DNA of 40,034 bases from Anaerolineales bacterium (lineage in GTDB: Bacteria > Chloroflexota > Anaerolineae > Anaerolineales > Villigracilaceae), in assembly GCA_011389535.1 (NCBI GenBank), contig JAABUE010000009.1, positions 1-40,034 on the forward strand. The letters run 5' to 3'. A program made the position numbers and the translations under genes. Under the pieces are notes generated by a model. It was not told the origin of the DNA. It searched no databases and saw only the letters and a list, made by a program, of their open reading frames with translations. Within the stretch, counting starts at the first letter, position 1, and each line of letters opens with the position of its first letter. This document shows positions 19,664-27,600 of this stretch, piece after piece.

Positions 19664-19885
19664 ATGGCGATACGAAGTTGGCAAGTAAAAATGCTGAAGT
19701 ATTGCGAGCACGTCGGACACGAGATTGCGCTGGAAAATGAAGTGGTCTATCCAGCCGAGCATCTCCCTGAACAACCACCGCGCATCCTAGCCAGCCGTTG
19801 CTCAAACGCGGTGCAATGCAATACCATGTTCGATAAGCCTGTCTGTGTGTGGTGCGGTACCAACCCTGCCCACGAACCTGCATAA
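19664..19885 (+). CDS. Small Cys-containing protein (73 aa), function unknown
   Basis: MAIRSWQVKMLKYCEHVGHEIALENEVVYPAEHLPEQ...CSNAVQCNTMFDKPVCVWCGTNP; preceded by AGGAGG. Confidence 0.6.
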   Translation: MAIRSWQVKMLKYCEHVGHEIALENEVVYPAEHLPEQPPRILASRCSNAVQCNTMFDKPVCVWCGTNPAHEPA

Positions 19886-19955
19886 ATAGACCACCATCGC
19901 AACCACAACGAAGCTTACAACATTCTCTCTCCTCCTCTGAGTTGGTCTAAGGCAG

Positions 19956-19975
19956 CCCCGCGAACCCTCGCGGGG
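19956..19975. terminator. GC-rich hairpin between convergent genes
   Basis: CCCCGCGA-ACCC-TCGCGGGG; no strong T tract. Confidence 0.4.
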
Positions 19976-19987
19976 TTCGCCGTTAAA

Positions 19988-20728
19988 TTAAGGCCCGGAA
20001 TTAACGAACGTTTTGTGATGCAAGAATTGCGCCACTTCTTGATCTATCGGCGACGCAAACAAGTCTACCGGCTTCCCCACCTGACGCAAGCGGTTTCCAC
20101 TAATAACGGCCATTCGCTCTGCCACTTGGGCTGCTTCGGGCAGGTCATGTGTTACAAAAACTGTTGTGGTGTCGGTTTCTGACAACAGCGCTCCCAGGTC
20201 GTCTAGCAGACCTGTCCGCGTGGGTGGATCGAGCGCCGAGAATGGTTCATCCAGGAGAAGTAACTGCGGTTCCAGCACTAACGCCCGCGCCAAGCTGACG
20301 CGTTGCGCCTCACCACCAGATAACTGGCCTGCCCGCCGTTTCGACAGGTGGGCCACGCCCATACGCTCCAGCCAGAGTGGTACACGCTGACGAATTTCAT
20401 CTTTTTCAACCCCCCGAAAACGCAGACCGGAAGCAACATTATCGAACACGGATGTGTCGAACAGCAGTGGATCTTGCATCACCAACGCGATCCTGCGCCG
20501 GTAATCCGTATCGGACTCAAAGCGGGTCGCTTGGCCATTAAACAGAATTTCGCCTTGCTCCGGTTTAAGCAGGCGCGCCAGTGTCAGCAGCAGGGTGCTT
20601 TTCCCGGCTCCGTTGGGCCCGACAATGGCCAGTACTTCCCCCCTATCAATGGCCAGGTAGTCAAGTTGCAGGGCGGGATGGCGCCCGCGTTTGACCAGCA
20701 GATCACGGATTTCGACGAGCTGTTTCAT
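19988..20728 (-). CDS. tupC: Tungstate ABC transporter ATP-binding protein
   Basis: VGPNGAGKSTLLLTLARLLKP, LSGGEAQRVSLARALVLEPQLLLLDEPFSALDP; start MKQLVEIRDLLV at 20728 overlapping the permease stop; the longer ORF start at 21169 would overlap the permease gene. Confidence 0.9.
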   Translation of the reverse strand: MKQLVEIRDLLVKRGRHPALQLDYLAIDRGEVLAIVGPNGAGKSTLLLTLARLLKPEQGEILFNGQATRFESDTDYRRRIALVMQDPLLFDTSVFDNVASGLRFRGVEKDEIRQRVPLWLERMGVAHLSKRRAGQLSGGEAQRVSLARALVLEPQLLLLDEPFSALDPPTRTGLLDDLGALLSETDTTTVFVTHDLPEAAQVAERMAVISGNRLRQVGKPVDLFASPIDQEVAQFLHHKTFVNSGP

Positions 20729-21378
20729 CGGCGTGCGCCCCGTTGCTGGATCCAGGTCAACGCCCAGTTGACCAGGAAGGTGATCGTCAATAACAGAAGC
20801 CCAAGGGCAATGGCGATGTCGAAGTTGCCTTTGCCGGTCTCGAGAACGATAGCGGTTGTCAGCACGCGCGTCTGGTAGCGGATGTTGCCCCCCACCATCA
20901 TGGATGCGCCCACTTCCGAGATGACCGAGCCGAAGCCGGCCATCAATGCGGCCAGCAGTGGCAGCCGGGATTCGCGCCACAATGAAAAGATCATTTGTCC
21001 GCGCGAGGCGCCCAGGCCGTAGAGTTGCAGGCGTAAACGTGGGTCTAGTGACTGCAGCGCAGCTGCGGTGAGGCCAGTGACCACGGGGAAAGAAATGACT
21101 ACCTGGGCAATGATAATAGCTGTTGGGGTATAGATCAGCCGTAAATCCCCCAGCGGACCGGAACGCCAAAGCATCATGGCTACAAACAGGCCAACAACCA
21201 CGGGCGGCAGTCCCATGCCGGTGTTGACCATGCTTAGCAGAAAGGAGCGCCCGGGGAATTTTCCTAACGCCAGCAGGGTGCCAAACGGCAGGCCGATTAA
21301 CAGGCTCAGCCCGGTCGCCAGGGCCGAGATTTGCAGGGACAGGAGGGTAATTTGGAAGACTTCAGCGTCTAAAATCAT
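20725..21378 (-). CDS. tupB: Tungstate ABC transporter permease
   Basis: GMGLPPVVVGLFVAMMLWRSGPLGDLRLIYTPTAIIIAQVVISFPVVTGLTAAAL, GFGSVISEVGASMMVGGNIRYQTRVLTTAIVLETGKG. Confidence 0.9.
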   Translation of the reverse strand: MILDAEVFQITLLSLQISALATGLSLLIGLPFGTLLALGKFPGRSFLLSMVNTGMGLPPVVVGLFVAMMLWRSGPLGDLRLIYTPTAIIIAQVVISFPVVTGLTAAALQSLDPRLRLQLYGLGASRGQMIFSLWRESRLPLLAALMAGFGSVISEVGASMMVGGNIRYQTRVLTTAIVLETGKGNFDIAIALGLLLLTITFLVNWALTWIQQRGARR

Positions 21379-21452
21379 AGTTATGGTGTTCGACGGGGGT
21401 CTCATGCGTGCCTGTTGCACGGTGCAGGCAGACCCCCGTCCAGCGGCGTACG

Positions 21453-22337
21453 TTAATCTAATCCAAGGTCAGCGTCGGTCTTATCCGCATCGGGGAAGAA
21501 CAGCGGCTGTCCGAATTTATCCACACCAAACTCACCTATGGTAGCCTGCGTGGCAGGATCGGTCATGAACTTGGCGAAGGCAATCGCGCCATCGTAGTTC
21601 GCTTTTTCCCATTTCTCGGGATTTACGGTGATGACGTGGTACACATTCAGCAGGGCAGCGTCACCCTCGAAAAGGATTTCCAGGTCGAGATTTTCTTTGC
21701 TGGCCAGGTAGGTGGCGCGATCGGTCAGGGTGTAGGCCTGCTTTTCAGAGGCGATCGTCAGCGTAGCGCCCATGCCCTGGCCAGAGTCGATGTACCAGGC
21801 CTGCCCGTTCGGGTCGACGGCAGTTTTGCCCCACAGGCTGATTTCCATTTTGTGGGTACCCGAGTCGTCGCCGCGGGTGCTAAAGTTGGCGCCAGCGTCG
21901 GCAATCTTCTGGAAGGCTTCCACCGTGGTGGATGTGTCTTTGATGCCAGCAGGATCGTCCGCCGGGCCAACGATAACGAAGTCGTTGTGCATCACCAGGA
22001 AGCGGTCCTTACCCCAGCCGGCCTCCATCAGCGCCTTTTCAGAGGCTGGCGCGTGGACCAGCAACACATCAGCATTGCCCTCTTCAGCCATCGCCAGCGC
22101 TGCGCCGGTGCCGACTGCCACGGTCTGGACGGTATAGCCGGTCTGTTCCTGGAACACAGGCACGAGCACGTCGAGCAGGCCGGAGTCTTGCGTGGAGGTG
22201 GTGGTCGCCAGGATGAGGGTCGGGTTGGCAGGGGCTTCGGCCATGACCTGGGCCTCGGGTGCGGGAGCGCCACCACAAGCCGTTAGCGCAAGCGCGAGGA
22301 CAGTGAAAAGTAGAAATGTGAGTTGAGTGGTTTTCAT
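21453..22337 (-). CDS. tupA: Tungstate ABC transporter substrate-binding lipoprotein
   Basis: Lipobox LTACGG; LILATTTSTQDSGLLDVLVPVFQEQTGYTVQTVAVGTGAALAMAEEGNADVLLVHAP. Confidence 0.93.
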   Translation of the reverse strand: MKTTQLTFLLFTVLALALTACGGAPAPEAQVMAEAPANPTLILATTTSTQDSGLLDVLVPVFQEQTGYTVQTVAVGTGAALAMAEEGNADVLLVHAPASEKALMEAGWGKDRFLVMHNDFVIVGPADDPAGIKDTSTTVEAFQKIADAGANFSTRGDDSGTHKMEISLWGKTAVDPNGQAWYIDSGQGMGATLTIASEKQAYTLTDRATYLASKENLDLEILFEGDAALLNVYHVITVNPEKWEKANYDGAIAFAKFMTDPATQATIGEFGVDKFGQPLFFPDADKTDADLGLD

Positions 22338-22380
22338 GAAGTCTCTCCGGTGAGATGAATCGATGGGCTGGACTGCGCAG

Positions 22381-22590
22381 TTAATCCACAGCGACCATCA
22401 CATTGGAGGCTTTGATAACTGCGAAAGCTTCCTTGCCTTCCTCCAGTCCCAGATTTTCGACAGAGCTGTTGGTAATGATCGAAACGACCTGGGCGCCGCC
22501 GGGCAGTTCCAGCGCAACTTCTGAATTGACTGCCCCCTTGACGACTTTGAGAACTTTGCCTTTCAATACATTTCGTGCGCTGAGTCTCAT
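22381..22590 (-). CDS. Molbindin (single Mop/TOBE domain)
   Basis: MRLSARNVLKGKVLKVVKGAVNSEVALELPGGAQVVSIITNSSVENLGLEEGKEAFAVIKASNVMVAV. Confidence 0.93.
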   Translation of the reverse strand: MRLSARNVLKGKVLKVVKGAVNSEVALELPGGAQVVSIITNSSVENLGLEEGKEAFAVIKASNVMVAVD

Positions 22591-22600
22591 CTTTATCTCC

Positions 22601-23575
22601 TTAGATTGGGATTTGTTCGCCGCTGTGGGATGTGTTATAGCCAGTCAGTACGTTCAGGTCGCGGCGGAATGCAACGGTTTGGATGTGTTCCAGCAGCGGA
22701 GACAGGGCATTTTCCTGTTCGCGCGGCAGGACCAGGTCGTAACGTTCTTCGAAGAGCGGGATGAAATCGAGATTGTATTGTAGAGCGGAGGCTTGCAGTC
22801 CTAACGCAGCATCGGCTTCCCTGCTGGCAATGGCTCGGGCACATTCGGTGTGCGTGTTAACGATGTGCTCGTATCCGTCGATTGTTTCGGATGGTATTCC
22901 CAGCTGTTCGAGTTCATTATCCAGCCAGAGACGGGTCCCCGAGCCGGGGTTGCGGTTGATAAAACGGAGGCCGGCCCGGGCCAGGTCCGCTATGCCCCGA
23001 ACTCCGATTGGGTTGCCCGGCGCGAGCACCAGTCCCTGGGTGCGATAGGCGAGAGTCACCAGGTCCATCGCGCGGTCGGGGAAAAGGTGGCGGACGAAAG
23101 GCGCGTTGTACTCGCCGGTCTTATCGAGAAGGTGCGCGCCGGAAATCTGGCACAAGCCCTGGCGCAGGTTGACGAGCCCGTCCAGGCTGCCAACCGGCAG
23201 TGTTAACAGGGTGAGATGATCGGCGATCTGCGCGCTGATCTTTTCGAGGGCCAGGTCGTGGCTGCCGGAAAAGACGATCGCCGGTTTATCGCCTTCGGGC
23301 AGGATCATTTCCTGCAACAGGAAAGCGCCTGCTTTAGCGCGATAAAACTTTTCCGTGACCTTGCCGGTGATACGGACTTCGCTCAGCTCGATCAGCTTTG
23401 CGCTTTCGAGCGCCAGGATATGATGGCGTACCCAGGCCGGTGACTGGCCGAGAGTGCGGGCAAGTTGTGTAAGGCTGGCGGGGGAGGCCATTAACAGGCG
23501 CAGGATCTGTAACCGTCTTGCATCCGACAGGAGTTTGATCTGTTCAAAGGCGTGGAGGGTTTCGACATTATTCAT
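22601..23575 (-). CDS. ArsR-type HTH fused to PBP-like (PF12727-type) ligand-binding domain; putative tungstate/molybdate regulator
   Basis: N-term LLSDARRLQILRLLMASPASLTQLARTLGQSPAWVRHHILALESAKLIEL; C-term GSLDGLVNLRQGLCQISGAHLLD...RFINRNPGSGTRLWLDNELEQLGI...ADAALGLQASALQYNLDFIPLFEERYDLVLPR. Confidence 0.85.
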   Translation of the reverse strand: MNNVETLHAFEQIKLLSDARRLQILRLLMASPASLTQLARTLGQSPAWVRHHILALESAKLIELSEVRITGKVTEKFYRAKAGAFLLQEMILPEGDKPAIVFSGSHDLALEKISAQIADHLTLLTLPVGSLDGLVNLRQGLCQISGAHLLDKTGEYNAPFVRHLFPDRAMDLVTLAYRTQGLVLAPGNPIGVRGIADLARAGLRFINRNPGSGTRLWLDNELEQLGIPSETIDGYEHIVNTHTECARAIASREADAALGLQASALQYNLDFIPLFEERYDLVLPREQENALSPLLEHIQTVAFRRDLNVLTGYNTSHSGEQIPI

Positions 23576-23596
23576 ATATTTTCGTTGCCTACTCTG

Positions 23597-23612
23597 TTAA
23601 GGGAAAACTTAA
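23597..23612. promoter_or_regulatory. Candidate operator palindrome upstream of the tup regulator
   Basis: TTAAG-GGAAAA-CTTAA. Confidence 0.3.
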
Positions 23613-23662
23613 TTGTAATGAGTCTAGCACATTTCTCTCCCCTGCGTCAAGTGAAACGAAAA

Positions 23663-23691
23663 TTGACAATCCTTGTCCAGTATGATAAACT
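23663..23691 (+). promoter_or_regulatory. Sigma70-like promoter of SAM riboswitch 2
   Basis: TTGACA - 17 nt - TAAACT. Confidence 0.7.
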
Positions 23692-23714
23692 CCCGGGACA
23701 ATTCGATACTTCTG

Positions 23715-23890
23715 TGCTCATCCAGAGAGGCTGAGGGACCGGCCCTGTGAAGCCTCGGCAACCGATGTTAGTTCGCCAGTTTATTAGTTCGGTCGTTGGA
23801 TAGTTATCAACTACAGAACTAAGCAACTACATAACTATTGAACTAATCCAGGTGCCAACTCCGGCAGACGATATGTCTGGAAGATGAGAG
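23715..23890 (+). ncRNA. SAM-I (S-box) riboswitch with enlarged P3 loop
   Basis: CTCATCCAGAGAGGCTGAGGGACCGGCCCTGTGAAGCCTCGGCAACC ... GGTGCCAACTCCGGCAG...CTGGAAGATGAG; P1 CTCATC/GATGAG. Confidence 0.96.
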
Positions 23891-23909
23891 ATGGCTATAT
23901 ATTTCATGT

Positions 23910-23936
23910 CGCCTCTCATTTTCGAGAGGCGATTTT
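23910..23936 (+). terminator. Rho-independent terminator of SAM riboswitch 2
   Basis: CGCCTCTC-ATTTTC-GAGAGGCG then ATTTTGTTG; P1 3' strand ATGAGAG (23884-23890) is exactly complementary to CTCTCAT (23913-23919), a textbook antiterminator. Confidence 0.9.
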
Positions 23937-23952
23937 GTTGTCAGGCAATCCG

Positions 23953-23993
23953 TTGGTCGAGTAGGCGGCGCTCGTCCGCCGTATCGAGACCAA
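23953..23993. repeat. TCGAG-type REP palindrome, copy 1
   Basis: TTGGTCGAGTAGGCGGCGCTCGTCCGCCGTATCGAGACCAA. Confidence 0.85.
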
Positions 23994-24017
23994 CAGTTAA
24001 TAGTTTATCTGAAATTT

Positions 24018-24063
24018 GTGGTCTCGATACGTGCGCGACGATAGTCGCGCACTACTCGACCAC
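24018..24063. repeat. TCGAG-type REP palindrome, copy 2 (opposite orientation)
   Basis: GTGGTCTCGATACGTGCGCGACGATAGTCGCGCACTACTCGACCAC. Confidence 0.85.
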
Positions 24064-24067
24064 CGAG

Positions 24068-24520
24068 ATGCTTATAGAAATGAGTGAAGTACTGATGAAT
24101 TGCCCCGAATGTGGCGCGCCTGAGATTGCATGCAAAACGCGCTTCGATGAGTTTCTCGTGCTCGAGTTTACCGACGCAGGTTATGGCGCTGTCCATCATC
24201 TCACGGTTGCAGCCTACATGCTGCAGCACTCCGGCAAATTGACCCGTGATGGCTGGCTGCACGAGCGCGAGCTGTTGCGAGAATTCCTGGTTGAAAAGAA
24301 GCCACCCGCTTATATCAGGAAACAAAACAAGGATCTGGTGGACAGCGGCAGGCGCACGTTTAAGATTAAATCGAGGGATGGGGTGTCCGTTATCAACAAA
24401 ACGATTTGGACGAAGACGATTTTGGACGTTCGCGTGGAGAACACGCAAATTTATTGTGAAGATGTGAATGCGTGGGCGAAGTCGGTGCTGGAAGATGCTG
24501 AAAGTGTGAAATTAGAATAA
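24068..24520 (+). CDS. DUF5946-like protein
   Basis: CPECGAPEIACKTRFDEFLVLEFTDAGYGAVHHLTVAAYMLQHSGKLTRDGW; located between SAM riboswitch 2 and metH. Confidence 0.7.
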   Translation: MLIEMSEVLMNCPECGAPEIACKTRFDEFLVLEFTDAGYGAVHHLTVAAYMLQHSGKLTRDGWLHERELLREFLVEKKPPAYIRKQNKDLVDSGRRTFKIKSRDGVSVINKTIWTKTILDVRVENTQIYCEDVNAWAKSVLEDAESVKLE

Positions 24521-24566
24521 ACCGCCAAGACCGCAAAGAAAACCCAAAGATTTTCCCTTGGCGGTT
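24520..24566. repeat. Inverted repeat AACCGCCAAG...CTTGGCGGTT
   Basis: Perfect 10-bp arms directly after the DUF5946 stop codon. Confidence 0.8.
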
Positions 24567-24640
24567 CGAAAGAGAAAAATCCGTGAAATCTGTGGCCGAG
24601 AAAGTTTGTCTGAGTGAAATCATTTCGTGAAGGAAACAAC

Positions 24641-27600
24641 ATGAATAATCGTAAATACACCAACCGCACCTACCTCGACGCCCTCGAAAAGAAGGTTCTC
24701 GTCTTCGACGGCGCGATGGGCACGAGTTTACAAAACCAGGACCTGACCGCCGAACACTTCGGCGGCGAAGGTTACAACGGCTGCAACGACTACCTGGTCA
24801 TCTCATACCCAGAAGCCGTGGAAAAAGTCCACCGCTCGTTCCTCGAAGTTGGCGTGGACGTGATCGAGACGAACTCCTTCCGTTCCAACCGCATTACCAT
24901 GGCCGAATACGGCCTGGGTGACCGCGTCATCGAGATCAACGAAGCCGCTGCCTTTCTCGCTCGCCGCCTCGCCGACGAGTTCTCCAGTCTCCAGTCTCCA
25001 AAGTTCGTGGCAGGCTCGATAGGCCCGAGCGGCAAACTCCCTTCTGCCAACGACCCCGAGCTCTCCAACGTGGGGTTCGATGAATTGGCCGACGTATTCC
25101 GGGAGCAGGCCGTTGGTCTGATCAGCGGCGGGGTCGACCTGCTGCTGATCGAGACCTCGCAGGATATTCTCGAGGTCAAGGCCGCCATTACCGGTATCCA
25201 CCAGGCCTTTGACGAGACCAGCTACTACTTGCCGATCCAGGCCCAGGTCACGCTCGACACGACCGGCCGCATGCTGCTCGGCACCGACGTCAATGCGGCC
25301 CTGACCATTCTCGAAGGAATCGGCATCGATGTCATCGGCCTGAACTGCTCCACCGGCCCCGAGCACATGCGAGAGCCCATCCGCGTGCTCGGCGAAAACG
25401 CGACCCTGCCTGTCTCCTGTATCCCCAATGCCGGTCTGCCGCTCAATGTGGACGGACAGGCCGTCTACCCGCTCGAGCCCGAACCGTTCGCGAATGACAT
25501 GTACGAATTCGTCACCAAGCACAACATTTCGGTTGTGGGCGGATGCTGTGGGACGACGCCCGAGCACCTGAAACTTCTGGTGGACAAATTAAACGGACAC
25601 CCGCACCCGGCCCGCCCGCTTCAATCCGAACCCAAATTTGCCTCCGCCATGTCGGCCATCGCCATGCGACAGGACCCCCCGCCAACCTTGATCGGCGAGC
25701 GCTGCAATGCGCAAGGCTCGCGCAAATTCAAGCGGCTGTTGCTTGAAGAAGATTACGACCCCATCCTGGAGATCGCCCGCGAACAGGTGGAATTCGGCGC
25801 GCATGCCCTCGACATCTCCACCGCTGTCACCGAGCGCCCCGACGAGGTCGAGCTGATGCGCAAGGTGGTCAAAAAGCTCGAAATGGGCGTGGACGTCCCG
25901 CTGGTGATCGACACCACCGAGCTGGACGTGCTCGAGGTCGCGCTCAAGACTGCTCCCGGCCGCTGCCTGATCAACTCCACGCATCTCGAATCCGGGCCTG
26001 AGAAGGCCAAAAAGATCTTTGCGCTGGCCAAACAGCACAACGCCGCCGTCATCGTACTGACCATCGACGAGAACGGCATGGCCAAGACCGCTGAGAAGAA
26101 ACTCGAAGTTGCCAAACGCATCTACGATATCGCCGTCAATGAGCACGGACTCAAGCCCGAAGACCTGGTCTACGACACCTTGACCTTCACCCTCGCCACC
26201 GGTGACCCGGAATTTGCCGAGTCCGCGATTGCAACCATTGAAGGCATCCGGCTGATCAAGCAGAACCTGCCCGGTGTGCTGGCATCCTTAGGTGTATCGA
26301 ATTTGTCGTTCGGGTTGTCCGCTCATTCCCGTCCGGTGCTTAACTCGGTCATGCTATACCATTGTGTCAAGGCTGGCCTCGATATGGCGATCATCAACCC
26401 GGCCCATGTCACGCCCTACGCCGATATCCCCGCCGAAGAAAAAGAACTGGCCGAAGACCTGATCTTCAACCGCCGCCCGGATGCCCTGCAGCGCTATATC
26501 GAGCACTACGAAAATGCCACACCCACCGAGCAGGCCGCAGTCTCTAATCCCACCGAAGGCATGAGCCCCGAACAGCGCTTGCACTGGCGCATTGTCCACC
26601 GGCATAAAGAAGGCGTGGAAGCGGATATTGATGAGATCATCAATCGCTCCCTCACCCCTGGCCCCTCTCCCGCAGGGAGAGGGGAACAACTCCCTTCCCC
26701 CCTCGGGGGAAGGGACGGGGATGAGGGCGAGAAACCTCGCAAATACAACCCTCGCCTTCCTGAAGAACTAAAAGCTCGCATTCGTGAGTTACGCCAAAAC
26801 GCCACCGACCCTGAACAACTGATCTGGAATCTATTGCGTAACCGTGCTGTTCACGATGCAAAATTCCGGCGTCAGCATCCGGTTGCAGGCTATATCTTGG
26901 ATTTCTACTGTCATGAAGCCAAACTTGTGCTTGAGTTAGATGGCAGTCAGCATCTAAAAGATGAGCAGGCGAAATACGATGAAGAAAAAACCAAAACCCT
27001 GCAAGAAAAAGGTATTAAAGTAATTCGCTTCTGGAATAGCGATATTACGAATAAGACCGAAGAAGTGCTGAATGTGATTTGGAACGAGTTGGAAGAACGA
27101 CTCGCTCCCTCACCCCTAACCCCTCTCCCGCAGGGAGAGGGGAATAACTCCCTTCCCCCGAGGGGGGAAGGGATGGGGATGAGGGCGAACTCTCGTCATG
27201 AAGTAGCTGTTAATATTCTCAACAACACCCTCCTCCCCGCCATGAAAGAAGTGGGCGACAAGTTCGGCGCTGGCGAGTTGATCCTGCCTTTCGTGCTGCA
27301 ATCTGCCGAGGTGATGAAGAAATCCGTTGCCCACCTCGAAAACTACCTCGAAAAAGTCGAAGGTGTCAGCAAGGGACTGGTTGTCATCGCCACTGTCTAC
27401 GGCGACGTGCATGACATCGGCAAGAACCTGGTCAAGACCATCCTGGCCAATAATGGTTACGATGTGATCGATCTCGGCAAGCAGGTCCCGGCGGAGACGA
27501 TCATTTCCAGGGCTGCCGAGGTTAATGCCACCGCGATCGGCCTGTCGGCGCTGCTGGTCTCAACATCGAAGCAGATGCCGTTGATCGTCAACGAGTTGCA

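Larger units (their letters stand above)
26645..27193 (+). mobile_element. Repeat-flanked DUF559 (Vsr-like) endonuclease cassette inserted in metH
   Basis: 183 codons interrupting the MetH cap domain; core FRRQHPVAGYILDFYCHEAKLVLELDGSQHLKDEQAKYDEEKTKTLQEKGIKVIRFWNSDI; 86-nt direct repeats at both ends. Confidence 0.85.

Noticed and set aside
20729-21169. N-terminal 147-aa extension of the TupC ORF
   Set aside because: Overlaps tupB in another frame; the ABC domain starts at MKQLVEIRD (20728).
23891-24067. N-terminal extension of the DUF5946 ORF from 23891
   Set aside because: Would run through the riboswitch terminator and both REP palindromes; an internal ATG precedes the CPECG motif.
24520-24566. 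A fourth phased word/antiword palindrome
   Set aside because: AAGA recurs at uneven spacing (9, 11) and only one antiword is present; kept as a simple inverted repeat.
24803-26146. Antisense ORFs of 254 and 185 aa in metH
   Set aside because: Shadow ORFs opposite conserved MetH domains.
26645-27193. Intein within MetH
   Set aside because: No Hint-type splice blocks or C-terminal HN plus Cys/Ser/Thr junction; the insert matches a DUF559-type nuclease flanked by DNA repeats.
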